Source: Pseudolactococcus reticulitermitis (lineage in GTDB: Bacteria > Bacillota > Bacilli > Lactobacillales > Streptococcaceae). From it: DNA of 41,347 bases. The stretch lies in assembly GCF_002260845.1 (NCBI RefSeq), contig NZ_BEDT01000007.1, forward strand, positions 1-41,347. Reading direction: 5' to 3'. Below are positions 17,043 through 26,004 of the stretch, piece by piece (position 1 is the stretch's first letter; each line of letters opens with the position of its first letter). Below the pieces are notes generated by a model. The model did no database searches. It worked only from the letters and a program-made list of their open reading frames with translations, and was not told where the DNA came from. A program made the position numbers and the translations under genes.

Positions 17043-17300
17043 CTATCCCAATAATCTCTCAAAAGAGACCTGGAGTATTTCCCGTAACCGCACCACTGTC
17101 TCAATATCCGGCTCGCGCACCCCTTTTTCCCATTGACTCACCGCTTGTTTGCTGACAAAGAGAGCTTGAGCTAACATCGTTTGAGTCATCTGGTGTTCAA
17201 GTCGCGCTTGTTTAATGTTATCCCCTAGCGTGCCACCTTTGATTACCGCCAAATCCCTCTCGTTTAATTGTCGACATATCACTACGCTTTTAGTGGTCAT
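17043..17300 (-). CDS. XRE-family regulator with an N-terminal double-glycine leader
   Basis: An 85-residue protein. Residues 25-84 form a helix-turn-helix of the XRE type (LGDNIKQARLEHQMTQ, then VSKQAVSQWEKGVREP). Residues 1-23 read like a class II bacteriocin leader ending IKGG: relative to the cut, L-12, L-7, I-4, G-2 and G-1 are all in place. AAGGAGG 5 nt before the ATG at 17300 shows that this leader is truly translated with the regulator. It sits after a two-peptide bacteriocin cluster, so it probably regulates that cluster. I know of no standard family with this architecture. Confidence 0.88.
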   Translation of the reverse strand: MTTKSVVICRQLNERDLAVIKGGTLGDNIKQARLEHQMTQTMLAQALFVSKQAVSQWEKGVREPDIETVVRLREILQVSFERLLG

Positions 17301-17340
17301 CGTATCCTCCTTAATCGTTTGTCATATCTTTATTTTACAC

Positions 17341-17368
17341 GAAAAAAACATCTTTTTTCCCAAGATGT
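17341..17368 (-). terminator. Terminator/attenuator before the XRE gene
   Basis: Minus strand ACATCTT/AAGATGT with an eight-base loop is followed by seven T, and ends about 45 nt before the XRE start. Any transcript starting further upstream must pass it. Confidence 0.75.
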
Positions 17369-17385
17369 CATAAACGGTCGAAAAT

Positions 17386-17464
17386 ATGCCACGAATAACC
17401 CAAAAATTGTATCAATGACCTAAAATGCCACGAACGACATGGCACATTTTTCATTTTGTATCAA
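17386..17464. repeat. Imperfect tandem repeats before the XRE gene
   Basis: ATGCCACGAA occurs at 17386-17395 and 17425-17434, and TTGTATCAA at 17407-17415 and 17456-17464, in the same order. The second unit also forms a TGCCA...TGGCA dyad. They lie between two terminators and could be operator sites for the XRE protein. Confidence 0.6.
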
Positions 17465-17491
17465 AAACATTCAAATTTGCCATTTGAATGT
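17464..17491 (-). terminator. Terminator of the bacteriocin operon
   Basis: Minus strand CATTCAAA/TTTGAATG, loop of seven bases, followed by TTTTT. Confidence 0.75.
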
Positions 17492-17601
17492 TTCCTTACT
17501 TTATTCTATCTGAACCCAAAGAGATAACATGATGCGCATAGGCATATAAAAGATCTGTCGCACAATAATCCTACAAGCAGCTCAGTCGAAATTTGCCTTA
17601 A
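17492..17601. other. Spacer after the bacteriocin operon
   Basis: Transcribed trailer between the last ORF of the cluster and its terminator. No gene or motif could be supported here. Confidence 0.4.
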
Positions 17602-17826
17602 TTACGTGAGGATAATCGCAGATATTCGCCACTCAGGTAGTAGTAATTGTTGTTTTTGCTTAGCAATTATCACATAATTGTCCCCAACCTCAACTATATC
17701 ATTTGAACTATAGGGATTATCAGAAATAAAATACTCTCTCCAATTTTGTGCGGTTGAAACTTGTATGACCAGTTTAAATTCTTTTTTCTCTGATAAAAGT
17801 TGCTGAATTTTTTGCATCAACATCAT
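17602..17826 (-). CDS. Small soluble protein of the bacteriocin cluster
   Basis: A 74-residue protein not recognised. It begins with an amphipathic helix (MQKIQQLLSEKKEF) and continues as an alternating, beta-rich pattern ending PEWRISAIIL. No signal or membrane segment is present. I start at ATG 17826, with GGAAAGGG upstream, two bases after the preceding stop. A longer frame overlaps the upstream gene and lacks a ribosome site. It is the last gene of the cluster and may be an accessory or immunity factor; this is inference from position. Confidence 0.6.
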   Translation of the reverse strand: MMLMQKIQQLLSEKKEFKLVIQVSTAQNWREYFISDNPYSSNDIVEVGDNYVIIAKQKQQLLLPEWRISAIILT

Positions 17827-17827
17827 A

Positions 17828-18004
17828 TTAGCTGCCCTTTCCTTGTTCAAAAAACAGTGAAATCCCACAGGCAATACCGATAATAACAGGCAAATGAAGT
17901 GGTTGCTGAAAAGCGATAAGTGTCACGATTTCAACCCCTAACATCAGCGCCGTTAAGATAGCAATCGTTCCCTGAATAAAATTGACTCTATTTCTTCTTA
18001 GCAT
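17828..18004 (-). CDS. Two-helix membrane protein, possible immunity protein
   Basis: A 58-residue protein with a basic N-terminus (MLRRNRVN) and two hydrophobic helices (about 10-33 and 40-55). Small membrane proteins just after bacteriocin structural genes often give self-immunity. The start overlaps the end of the second peptide gene by 17 nt. An alternative ATG four codons earlier (18016) is possible, and neither has a strong ribosome site, which fits translational coupling. Confidence 0.6.
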   Translation of the reverse strand: MLRRNRVNFIQGTIAILTALMLGVEIVTLIAFQQPLHLPVIIGIACGISLFFEQGKGS

Positions 18005-18164
18005 TCGAACACCCATTCACGGTACCCAATACAAAACCAACCACTATAATGCCGCCAATGACAACAAGCGGGGCAACGCCTCCAGTAACTTCCTGCATAT
18101 CACCTTCTGATAAGTCGCGAAAACCTGATAACTGATTTAATTCTAAAATTGTTTGTTTTTTCAT
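17988..18164 (-). CDS. Class IIb bacteriocin peptide B precursor
   Basis: A 58-residue precursor. The leader ends MQEVTGG at residue 29, with F-15, L-12, M-7, V-4, G-2 and G-1 in place. The 29-residue core is very hydrophobic, contains GFVLG (a GxxxG helix-packing motif), one Cys and a KKK tail. Together with the upstream peptide this fits a two-peptide pore-forming bacteriocin. GAGG lies 7 nt before the ATG. No homologue is recognised with certainty. Confidence 0.75.
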   Translation of the reverse strand: MKKQTILELNQLSGFRDLSEGDMQEVTGGVAPLVVIGGIIVVGFVLGTVNGCSNAKKK

Positions 18165-18197
18165 TTGATTGCCTCTTTCTTATTAATTAATTTTATG

Positions 18198-18380
18198 TTA
18201 TTTAAAAACATTGCCGATGAAGCTGCCAAAGGCATAACCAGCGCCATAAGCAATACCTACGGCTTTTATGACATGTCCAACATGGACTAGACCACCCTCA
18301 ATCACCATCATTTCTTTTTCAGTAAGTGTTGAAAATTGATCTAATGCGACAACTTGTTGTAACGAATTTTTTTCTACCAT
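18198..18380 (-). CDS. Class IIb bacteriocin peptide A precursor
   Basis: A 60-residue precursor with a 30-residue leader ending MVIEGG (F-15, L-12, M-7, E-8, I-4, G-2, G-1). The 30-residue core has a His-containing start and two GxxxG motifs (GIAYG and GSFIG) and ends NVFK. That is typical for peptides that pair as transmembrane helices. I chose ATG at 18380, preceded by AAAGGA at 7 nt; a TTG five codons earlier contains that site. First gene of the operon; no exporter is nearby. Confidence 0.8.
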   Translation of the reverse strand: MVEKNSLQQVVALDQFSTLTEKEMMVIEGGLVHVGHVIKAVGIAYGAGYAFGSFIGNVFK

Positions 18381-18401
18381 TTTGTTTCCTTTCAAATGAC
18401 A

Positions 18402-18417
18402 GGAAGGCTAACCTTCC
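18402..18417 (-). promoter_or_regulatory. Hairpin in the bacteriocin operon leader
   Basis: GGAAGG/CCTTCC with a four-base loop lies 20 nt before the first peptide gene, in the 5' UTR. Confidence 0.5.
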
Positions 18418-18461
18418 GCTTCAGCTATTAACAGTTTAGAATTGATCAACGCCATATTTCA

Positions 18462-18490
18462 AGCATATCATGACTCATTGCGTCTGTAAA
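18462..18490 (-). promoter_or_regulatory. Promoter of the bacteriocin operon
   Basis: Minus strand -35 TTTACA (18485-18490), 17 nt spacer, -10 TATGCT (18462-18467) extended by TGA. Confidence 0.6.
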
Positions 18491-18620
18491 TCAACATTCT
18501 GTTGACTTTTGCCTCCCCGTGATAAGTATATTTTATCTACACCGCTGAAACTCCTTATATCACAAGGCATTGCTTGCCTAGATACAACAGAATACTAACG
18601 AGTTAACATTCTGTTGACTT
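18491..18620. repeat. AACAGAAT operator boxes upstream of the bacteriocin promoter
   Basis: Box 1, TCAACATTCTGTTGA (18491-18505), is a 6-bp dyad abutting the -35. Box 2 repeats it nearly exactly (18603-18617, TTAACATTCTGTTGA) and pairs with an inverted CAACAGAAT just before it, forming a 32-bp dyad with inner TAAC/GTTA. The spacing to the promoter suggests an activator site. Confidence 0.6.
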
Positions 18621-18671
18621 CATAATTCAATACACAAAATGGCATCTCACACTTCAATTTAAGCTAAAAAA

Positions 18672-18699
18672 CAAAAAAACCAGTCACTTTCGTGACTAG
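18672..18699 (-). terminator. Terminator of ptsHI
   Basis: Minus strand AGTCAC/GTGACT with a GAAA loop, followed by GG and seven T. Confidence 0.9.
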
Positions 18700-18721
18700 C
18701 TCTGTTTTGATTATTGATGGC

Positions 18722-20449
18722 TTATTTTGTATAATCTTCAACCAAGGCAACAACTTCTTCCATTGTCGCACATTCAGTCAAAGCCTTGTTTGCCAATTCT
18801 TGCATTTTCGCAGTGTCAAGACGTTTCATCAAGCTACGTGTTTGTAGGATTGATGTTGCAGACATTGAGAATTCATCAAGTCCCATACCCACTAAAAGTG
18901 GGACAGCAGTTTGGTCACCGGCCATTTCGCCACACATACCAGCCCATTTACCTTCCGCATGCGCTGCTTTGATCACGTTGTTGATTAAGCGCAAGATTGA
19001 TGGATTGTAAGGTTGGTAAAGGTAAGAAACTTGTTCATTCATCCGGTCAGCCGCCATCGTGTATTGGATGAGGTCGTTTGTACCGATTGAAAAGAAGTCG
19101 ACTTCTTTAGCAAATTGGTCAGCAAGCATTGCTGCTGCTGGGATTTCGATCATGATACCCACTTGGATGTCGTCAGCAACAGCTACGCCTTCAGCGAGCA
19201 AGTTTGCTTTTTCTTCATCAAACACTTTTTTAGCTGCACGGAATTCGGTCACAAGTGCCACCATTGGGAACATGATACGAAGTTTACCATGAACAGATGA
19301 CCGAAGCAAAGCACGTAATTGTGTCCGGAACATGGTATCGCCACCTTCAGATAAACTGATACGCAGCGCACGGTAACCAAGGAAGGGATTCATTTCTTTC
19401 GGAAGATCGAAATAAGGCAATTCCTTATCTCCACCGATGTCCATGGTACGGACAACGACTGGTTTACCATTCATGCCTTCAAGCACTGCTTTATAGGCTT
19501 CATATTGTTCATCTTCAGTTGGGAAGTCTTGTGAATCCATGTAAAGGAACTCAGTCCGGTATAAACCAACTGCTTCCCCACCATTGTCATTCACGCCGAC
19601 AACATCTTTAGGTGTGCCGATGTTAGCAGCCAACTCAAAGTGTTTACCATCTGCAGTGATTGTGTCAGCATCTTTAAGCAAAGCCCATTCTGCTTTTTGA
19701 TCAGCGTAAGCTTTACCAGCAGCGATAAACTCAGCTTGCTCAGTTTCTGTTGGGTCAATGATGACGTCACCTGTGATCCCATTAACAGCCAAAAGTTGAC
19801 CGTCTGTCACCAGTGTTGTGATATTGTTTGTCCCAAGAACGGCAGGAATTTCAAGCGTCCGTGCCATAATAGCTGAGTGACTTGTTCGGCCGCCGATATT
19901 TGTAATAAAGGCTTTAACGAATTTTTTGTCAAGTTGCGCTGTATCAGACGGCGTCAAATCATGTGCAACGACAATCACTTCTTGATCGATTGTTGCAGGA
20001 CTTGGCAATTTCTTACCAAGCAGATTTGCAAGCACACGTTTTGTAACGTCCTTGATGTCAGCAGCACGTTCTTGCATGTATGGATTGTCTTCCATACCTT
20101 CGAAAATCGCAATAAACATATCTGTCACTTCTTTAAGTGCTGTTTCTGCGTTTGTTTTCTTAGCGCGAATCGTTTCTTTAATTTGGCCGATCATTTCTGG
20201 GTCAGCAAGCACCATCAAATGTGCGTCAAAGACTGCTGCCGCTTCGTTTCCTAGGCTTTCTACAGCTTTCTCACGGATAACGTTAAGCTCGCCTGTGCTT
20301 GCTTCAAGAGCAGCATCCAAGCGAGCTTCTTCGTTGTCAGTATTTTCGACAGTAACTGTCTCAAATGACAAATCCGGTTGAACAAGTAGATAAGCTTTGG
20401 CAACTGCAACACCGCTAGACGCGGCAATACCTGTAAGCTTTTCTGCCAT
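18722..20449 (-). CDS. ptsI: PTS enzyme I (phosphoenolpyruvate-protein phosphotransferase)
   Basis: Enzyme I passes phosphate from PEP to HPr and drives all PTS sugar uptake. At 575 residues it is full length. The phosphorylated His lies in [21 protein letters not shown] (about 190), and the PEP-binding TIM barrel shows [24 protein letters not shown] and the C-terminal [10 protein letters not shown]. It starts 2 bp after the ptsH stop, with its ribosome site inside ptsH. Codon use is of the highly expressed type. Confidence 0.98.
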   Translation of the reverse strand: MAEKLTGIAASSGVAVAKAYLLVQPDLSFETVTVENTDNEEARLDAALEASTGELNVIREKAVESLGNEAAAVFDAHLMVLADPEMIGQIKETIRAKKTNAETALKEVTDMFIAIFEGMEDNPYMQERAADIKDVTKRVLANLLGKKLPSPATIDQEVIVVAHDLTPSDTAQLDKKFVKAFITNIGGRTSHSAIMARTLEIPAVLGTNNITTLVTDGQLLAVNGITGDVIIDPTETEQAEFIAAGKAYADQKAEWALLKDADTITADGKHFELAANIGTPKDVVGVNDNGGEAVGLYRTEFLYMDSQDFPTEDEQYEAYKAVLEGMNGKPVVVRTMDIGGDKELPYFDLPKEMNPFLGYRALRISLSEGGDTMFRTQLRALLRSSVHGKLRIMFPMVALVTEFRAAKKVFDEEKANLLAEGVAVADDIQVGIMIEIPAAAMLADQFAKEVDFFSIGTNDLIQYTMAADRMNEQVSYLYQPYNPSILRLINNVIKAAHAEGKWAGMCGEMAGDQTAVPLLVGMGLDEFSMSATSILQTRSLMKRLDTAKMQELANKALTECATMEEVVALVEDYTK

Positions 20450-20451
20450 GA

Positions 20452-20721
20452 TTATTCTCCAGCCAATCCTTCTTTTGTCATTGTTTCAGTGATCGCAGCG
20501 ATTGCGTCGTCAGCGTCAGCACCTTCAGCAGAAATTGTAACGTCAGCACCTTGACCAACACCAAGTGACATAACGCCCATGATTGATTTAAGGTTTACTG
20601 ATTTACCTTTATATTCAAGGTTGATGTCAGAAGTGAATTTTGAAGCTGCTTGAACAAGCAAAGTTGCAGGACGTGCGTGGATACCTGTTTCAGCTACGAT
20701 GTGAAAATCTTTAGATGCCAT
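20452..20721 (-). CDS. ptsH: HPr phosphocarrier protein
   Basis: HPr carries phosphate from enzyme I to the sugar EIIs and, when phosphorylated on Ser46, acts with CcpA at cre sites such as those found upstream of pflA and the formate channel. H15 lies in ETGIHARPA and S46 in [10 protein letters not shown]. 89 residues. AAGGAG precedes the ATG. First gene of ptsHI. Confidence 0.98.
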   Translation of the reverse strand: MASKDFHIVAETGIHARPATLLVQAASKFTSDINLEYKGKSVNLKSIMGVMSLGVGQGADVTISAEGADADDAIAAITETMTKEGLAGE

Positions 20722-20790
20722 GATTGCATTCTCCTTAGTTTTTTCGATATTTTTTTGACTTTATTTATGTTTTAAAGCCATCACAAGAAT

Positions 20791-20819
20791 AGTTTATCAC
20801 AAAATGAAAAGGTTTGCAA
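20791..20819 (-). promoter_or_regulatory. Promoter of ptsHI
   Basis: Minus strand -35 TTGCAA (20814-20819), 17 nt spacer, -10 TAAACT (20791-20796) extended by TGA. The remaining 20820-20975 is AT-rich spacer with no gene. Confidence 0.7.
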
Positions 20820-20976
20820 TAAAAATGCAACAATTTTTTATCACGTGTGCTATACCAGTTGATGATGACAACGCTACTATTACCAGTTTTATTTACTCTA
20901 TTTATGAAAAAATCTTACACTTCTTATCTCTTAGATATGATACACGAAATCTGTTATAGAACAAAAACTTTTCATT

Positions 20977-20996
20977 AAAAAAGAGGCTTTCACCTC
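20977..20996 (-). terminator. Weak terminator of the first DAHP synthase gene
   Basis: Minus strand GAGG/CCTC with a six-base loop and six T, 16 nt after the stop. The stem is short. Confidence 0.5.
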
Positions 20997-21011
20997 AATT
21001 ATTATGATAAA

Positions 21012-22040
21012 TTAATTCAAAGTCTCATAGATTTCAGTCACTAACGCTTCTGTTTTATCCCAACCGAGACAGGGATCTGTGATGGATTGTCCAAAGACTT
21101 CTGGCGCATTTTGGCGACCATCTTCTAGGTAAGATTCAATCATAAACCCACGTACTGTCCGCTTGATTTGTTCATTCCAATCACGATTAATCAAGGTTTG
21201 ACGCACGATACGAATTTGCTCCAAGAACTGTTTCCCCGAATTATCATGGTTTGTATCAACCATGATAAAAGGATTTTTAAGCCCCAATTTATCATAGGTA
21301 GCGATGGCTTTAAGCAAATTATCGTAATAGTAATTGGGTTCGTTTTCGCCGTGTTCATTGGTCGCACCACGTAAAATCACATGAGCTAGAGGATTACCAT
21401 CTGTATCAACTTCCGCATTGCCAAACAAGAAATTTTGCTTATTTTGTGCCGCATGGATGGCATTGAACATCACACTCAAGTTACCAGATGTTGGATTTTT
21501 CATGCCCGTTGGCGCATCAATACCTGAGGCGACAAAACGGTGCTCTTGATCCTCAACTGACCGCGCCCCAATCGCATGGTAGCTGACCAAATCGTCAACC
21601 ATCCGCAGATTAGACGGGTAGAGCATCTCGTCAGCAGTCGTCAGACCAGTCTGCGTGATGACTTTATAATGTAACTCACGAACAGCCTGAATGCCATTGA
21701 TGAGATCAGGTAATTTTGACGTATCTGGCTGATGCATCAACCCCTTATAGCCATCACCATTGGTCCGTGGCTTCGCGGTATAAACACGCATGACCATGAA
21801 GACCTTGTCCTTAACTTTTTCTTGCAATTTTGCCAAGCGATGCGCATATTCCAAGACTGCCGCTTCATTGTCAGATGAACAGGGACCAATGACAAGCAAG
21901 ATCCGATCATCTTCGCCTTTGATAATGCGCTCTAATTCCGCATCACGCGCTTGTTTTTTGGTCAAAATATCGCCCTCTAGTTTGGCGTGTGATTTAACTG
22001 ATGCGATATCAATCGTCGCACCCTTTTGATGAATTCCCAT
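21012..22040 (-). CDS. DAHP synthase, class I (copy 1)
   Basis: 3-deoxy-7-phosphoheptulonate synthase condenses PEP and erythrose 4-phosphate, the first step to aromatic amino acids. 342 residues. Motifs are LLVIGPCSSDNEAA (metal Cys), MRVYTAKPRTNGDGYKGL, GARSVEDQEHR and DTNHDNSGK. It is a close paralogue of the gene just upstream. Neighbouring DAHP synthases beside secA are also known in streptococci and probably differ in feedback inhibition, though I cannot tell which ligand each senses. AGAGGGAG precedes the ATG. Confidence 0.93.
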   Translation of the reverse strand: MGIHQKGATIDIASVKSHAKLEGDILTKKQARDAELERIIKGEDDRILLVIGPCSSDNEAAVLEYAHRLAKLQEKVKDKVFMVMRVYTAKPRTNGDGYKGLMHQPDTSKLPDLINGIQAVRELHYKVITQTGLTTADEMLYPSNLRMVDDLVSYHAIGARSVEDQEHRFVASGIDAPTGMKNPTSGNLSVMFNAIHAAQNKQNFLFGNAEVDTDGNPLAHVILRGATNEHGENEPNYYYDNLLKAIATYDKLGLKNPFIMVDTNHDNSGKQFLEQIRIVRQTLINRDWNEQIKRTVRGFMIESYLEDGRQNAPEVFGQSITDPCLGWDKTEALVTEIYETLN

Positions 22041-22088
22041 TTTTAATCTCCCTCTGGTTAATAAAAAATTCTGACAAAGTCATTTAAA

Positions 22089-22146
22089 GAAAAACTGAAG
22101 CAAGCTCCAGTCTCTGCCTTAATTAACACCATTTTAAGTGTTAATT
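22089..22146 (-). terminator. Double hairpin with terminator between the DAHP synthase genes
   Basis: On the minus strand a 9-bp hairpin AATTAACAC/GTGTTAATT (22121-22146) is followed by ACTGGAGC/GCTTCAGT and TTTTTC (22089-22111). The second is terminator-like and would limit expression of copy 1 from the upstream promoter. Confidence 0.6.
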
Positions 22147-22149
22147 GCT

Positions 22150-23175
22150 TTAAAGTTGTTCATAAATCTCGTTAATTAAGTTTTCTGTTTTATCCCAGCC
22201 AAGGCATGGGTCAGTAATTGATTTTCCGAAAACGATTGGTTCGTCCTGACGACCATCTTCCAGATAAGACTCAATCATGAAACCACGGACATATTTTTTA
22301 ATCAGTGGATTCCATTGCCGATTAATCAAAGTTTGGCGGACAATTCGAATTTGTTCCAAATACCGTTTACCTGAATTATCATGGTTGGTATCAATCATGA
22401 TAAATGGATTTTCCAGACCCATTTTTTCATAGGTCGCAATCGCATCTAACAAATCATCTGTGTAGAAGTTAGGAATATTTTTCCCATATTCATTCAAGGC
22501 ACCACGTAAAATCGCATGCGCCAAAGGATTGCCCTCAGTTTCAACTTCCGCTCGATTAAAGAGGAAGTTTTGTGGTGCCTGTGCAGCATAAATCCCATTA
22601 AACATGATATTCAGATTTCCCGATGTTGGATTTTTCAAACCAACTGGTACGTCAATCCCAGAGGCGACAAAACGGTGCTGTTGATTTTCAACAGAACGCG
22701 CCCCAACTGCGATATAGCTGACCAAATCATCAACAATTCTCAGGTTTTCTGGATAAAGCATTTCATCGGCTGTCGTTAAACCAGTCTCAGTAATGACTTT
22801 ATAATGCAATTCACGCACAGCCTTAATCCCATTTAAAAGATTAGGTTGTGCTGTTGCATCTGGCTGATGAATCAAGCCTTTATAGCCATCGCCATTGGTC
22901 CGTGGTTTTGCCGTATAAACACGCATGACCATGAAGATTTTATCTTTGACCGTTTCTTGCAATTTAGCCAAACGACGGGCGTATTCAAGTGCCGCTGCTT
23001 CATTATCAGACGAGCAAGGGCCAATCACTAACAAAACACGCTCATCTTCACCTTTGATAATGGCTTCCAACTCACGATCACGGGCTTCTTTCAAAGCTTT
23101 AGTTGCCTCTGAAAGTTTGCCTAATTCTTTGATTTCTGCTATCTCTAGCTTTTTAGAAATTTCTTTAAATGTCAT
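22150..23175 (-). CDS. DAHP synthase, class I (copy 2)
   Basis: 341 residues, same reaction and motifs as its neighbour: LLVIGPCSSDNEAA, MRVYTAKPRTNGDGYKGL, GARSVENQQHR and DTNHDNSGK. The N-terminal 30 residues (FKEISKKLEIAEIKELGKLSEATKALK split over the first helices) differ most from copy 1. That region often carries the allosteric site, so the two copies may respond to different aromatic amino acids (inference). The ribosome site (TTGAAAG) is weak. It lies 114 nt after secA. Confidence 0.92.
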   Translation of the reverse strand: MTFKEISKKLEIAEIKELGKLSEATKALKEARDRELEAIIKGEDERVLLVIGPCSSDNEAAALEYARRLAKLQETVKDKIFMVMRVYTAKPRTNGDGYKGLIHQPDATAQPNLLNGIKAVRELHYKVITETGLTTADEMLYPENLRIVDDLVSYIAVGARSVENQQHRFVASGIDVPVGLKNPTSGNLNIMFNGIYAAQAPQNFLFNRAEVETEGNPLAHAILRGALNEYGKNIPNFYTDDLLDAIATYEKMGLENPFIMIDTNHDNSGKRYLEQIRIVRQTLINRQWNPLIKKYVRGFMIESYLEDGRQDEPIVFGKSITDPCLGWDKTENLINEIYEQL

Positions 23176-23289
23176 TTATTTACTTTCAATCTTTAGCTGA
23201 GTAATCCGTCTTAGACTGCCTACTCTCAAGGAATCGTTTCGAAAACACCAAGGTACTTTCAAAAAACTTGCAACTAGCTTGTCATGTCA

Positions 23290-25881
23290 TTAAGCGATTT
23301 TCGCGCGGCCATGACAATTTTTAAATTTCTTGCCTGAACCACATGGACATGGATCGTTACGTTTCACATTTGAAAAGTCGATCCCTGATGTTTCAGCGTT
23401 TGTCGCTGTTTCTGCTGAGCTAACATCTGTCAGATTTTCTAGCGAAGCCGTTGTCACGACTTTTGGTCCATTATCTTGTTGAATCGTTGTTTGCGGATGA
23501 ATTTGTGCTTTCATCATCAAACGCGTCACTTCAAACTCGATGGCACCAACCATGTTATTAAACATATTAAAGGCTTCTTGTTGATATTCAACGAGTGGAT
23601 TATTTTGCGCATAACCACGCAAGCCAACACTTTGACGCATTTGGTCTAATTGGTCAATGTGATCTGACCAGTTCGTATCAACTGTCCTGAGGATAACCGC
23701 TTGTTGGAAACTTAGTTGACGCTCAGGATCAGCTAACTTGGTCATTTGATCAGCATAGATTGCCTTGATTTTATCAATAATCAACTCTTTAACGGCAGAT
23801 AAACTCAAGCCATCAAGATCAGTTGCTGTGATTGACTCATCTGGCAAGAAACTACTTTCTACTTGGACGATTAAGTCTTGTGTCCCTGTTTCATCTAGCT
23901 TACCTAAAGGCGCTTGTCCCGCAATGATGCGTTCAATCGTCCGTTCAAACATACCAAAAAGTTCTGGTGTCAAATCTTCTTTGGCCGTAATCACTTCATA
24001 ACGCTGGTGATAAATTACTTCACGTTGTTCGCGAATGACATCATCGTATTGCAAAACTTGTTTCCGAGAATCGTAGTTATTCCCCTCAACGCGTTTTTGC
24101 GACGCTTCAATCTGATTGGTAATCATGCGCGATTTAATCACCGCATCTTCACCCTCAATTTTAAAGCGCTCAAGCACGGCAGCCACACGTTCGCTACCAA
24201 AACGACGCATCAAATCATCTTCAAGAGACAGATAAAATTGTGACACACCTGGGTCGCCTTGACGACCAGAACGCCCACGCAACTGATTATCAATCCGACG
24301 AGATTCGTGACGTTCCGTCCCGATGACAGCCAAACCACGATATTCTGCTTCTGGATGATCGACAACACCAGCACCTAACTTAATATCGGTACCACGTCCC
24401 GCCATATTGGTCGCAATGGTTACTGCACCCTTTTGACCGGCATTCATAATAATTTGAGCTTCCTTGAAGTGATTCTTAGCATTCAAAACTTCGTGGGGAA
24501 TACCAGATTGAACCAGCTTTTGAGAAATGATCTCCGATGTTTCCACCCCAACTGTCCCGATCAAAATTGGTTGCCCTTTGTCATGACGATCTTTGACATC
24601 ACGCACAACAGCCGCAAATTTTGATTCAATCGTTGGATAAAGCAAATCTGAATGATCCTCACGAATGACTGGCATATTGGTCGGAATCGGGATGATTTGC
24701 ATATTATAAATTTCACGGAATTCTTCCGCTTCTGTTTTCGCAGTTCCTGACATCCCTGCCAATTTTTTATACATCCGGAAATAGTTTTGATACGTAATCG
24801 ACGCCATGGTCTTAGATTCATCTTGGATTGGCACGCCTTCTTTGGCTTCAATCGCTTGATGGAGACCATCAGAGAAACGACGACCCTCCATGGCACGACC
24901 TGTAAATTGATCGACAATTAAAACTTCTTGATTTTCATCGACCATGTAATCAAAATCAAGCGACATGATATAGTTGGCACGCAAAGAATTATCGACAAAG
25001 TGCGTCAAGGCAGCATTTTCAAGATCATAGAGATTATCAATGGCAAAGAATTTCTCTGCTTTATCAATCCCTTCCTCTGTCAAACTAATTGTTTTTGATT
25101 GGACATCGATTTTATAATCATCGCCTTCTTCATAGTCTTCTCGCCCAGTCAAAGATTTGACGAATTGATCGGCACGATAGTAAAGGGCGCTTGAACTTTC
25201 TGCCTGACCTGAAATAATCAGTGGTGTCCGCGCTTCATCAATCAAAATCGAGTCCACTTCATCGACCAACGCAAAGCTCAACGGACGTTGCGACATTTCT
25301 TCGAATGTCGTCACCATGTTATCACGCAAATAGTCAAAACCTAACTCAGAGTTGGTCGAATAAGTAATATCGCAAGTATAGGCTTCACGTTTTTCAATCG
25401 CTGATTTTGTCGCCGAGTTAATCCCAACAGTTAAGCCAAGCCAGTTATAAAGTTCTCCCATTTCAGTCGCATCACGCGCTGACAGATATTCATTGACCGT
25501 GACAACATGGACACCCTCACCAGCTAAAGCGTTCAAATAAACTGGCATGGTTGCTGTTAAGGTTTTACCCTCACCAGTCCGCATTTCAGGGACATCCCCA
25601 TTATGCAAGACAATCCCACCCATAATTTGGACATGATATGGAAAAAGACCTAGAATCCGTTTCGCGCCTTCACGGGCAACCGCAAATGCCTCATAAAGCA
25701 AGTCATCTAACGTTTCACCATTTTGATAACGTTGTTTAAATTCAGGTGTTTTGGCTTGAAGTTCAACATCAGACATGGCTGCATAAGCCGCCTCGTAGCT
25801 TTCAACTTTTTCAGCCATTTTATGTAATTTTTTTAATTGTTTTTTATCATTTTCAATTATTTTTTGAATAATGTTAGTCAT
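23290..25881 (-). CDS. secA: Preprotein translocase ATPase SecA
   Basis: SecA pushes preproteins through SecYEG with ATP. 863 residues is full length. Walker [15 protein letters not shown] (about 100), [24 protein letters not shown] and [10 protein letters not shown] of the DEAD motor are present. The C-terminal zinc motif [14 protein letters not shown], which binds lipid and SecB-like partners, is intact. AGGAG lies 6 nt before the ATG. It is the export route for the CHAP protein encoded next to it and for the LPXTG protein at the window start. Confidence 0.98.
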   Translation of the reverse strand: MTNIIQKIIENDKKQLKKLHKMAEKVESYEAAYAAMSDVELQAKTPEFKQRYQNGETLDDLLYEAFAVAREGAKRILGLFPYHVQIMGGIVLHNGDVPEMRTGEGKTLTATMPVYLNALAGEGVHVVTVNEYLSARDATEMGELYNWLGLTVGINSATKSAIEKREAYTCDITYSTNSELGFDYLRDNMVTTFEEMSQRPLSFALVDEVDSILIDEARTPLIISGQAESSSALYYRADQFVKSLTGREDYEEGDDYKIDVQSKTISLTEEGIDKAEKFFAIDNLYDLENAALTHFVDNSLRANYIMSLDFDYMVDENQEVLIVDQFTGRAMEGRRFSDGLHQAIEAKEGVPIQDESKTMASITYQNYFRMYKKLAGMSGTAKTEAEEFREIYNMQIIPIPTNMPVIREDHSDLLYPTIESKFAAVVRDVKDRHDKGQPILIGTVGVETSEIISQKLVQSGIPHEVLNAKNHFKEAQIIMNAGQKGAVTIATNMAGRGTDIKLGAGVVDHPEAEYRGLAVIGTERHESRRIDNQLRGRSGRQGDPGVSQFYLSLEDDLMRRFGSERVAAVLERFKIEGEDAVIKSRMITNQIEASQKRVEGNNYDSRKQVLQYDDVIREQREVIYHQRYEVITAKEDLTPELFGMFERTIERIIAGQAPLGKLDETGTQDLIVQVESSFLPDESITATDLDGLSLSAVKELIIDKIKAIYADQMTKLADPERQLSFQQAVILRTVDTNWSDHIDQLDQMRQSVGLRGYAQNNPLVEYQQEAFNMFNNMVGAIEFEVTRLMMKAQIHPQTTIQQDNGPKVVTTASLENLTDVSSAETATNAETSGIDFSNVKRNDPCPCGSGKKFKNCHGRAKIA

Positions 25882-25933
25882 TTCATCTCCTAAAGGGTCT
25901 TAGTCATTGTCTTAAAACAATGTACTCTTACCA

Positions 25934-25962
25934 ATTCTACCATTTTATACCTTAAATTTCAA
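25934..25962 (-). promoter_or_regulatory. Promoter of secA
   Basis: Minus strand -35 TTGAAA (25957-25962), 17 nt spacer, -10 TAGAAT (25934-25939). Confidence 0.65.
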
Positions 25963-25965
25963 TTA

Positions 25966-25993
25966 CAAAAAATCGCCCCTCAAGGCGATTTTG
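25966..25993 (-). terminator. Terminator of pcsB
   Basis: Minus strand AAAATCGCC/GGCGATTTT, six-base loop, followed by TTT. Confidence 0.9.
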
Positions 25994-26004
25994 AATTTCA
26001 AATA

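Noticed and set aside
19877-20254. Plus-strand ORF of 125 codons opposite ptsI
   Set aside because: It is antisense to a highly expressed gene with strong codon bias; Cys- and Phe-rich composition is typical of a shadow.
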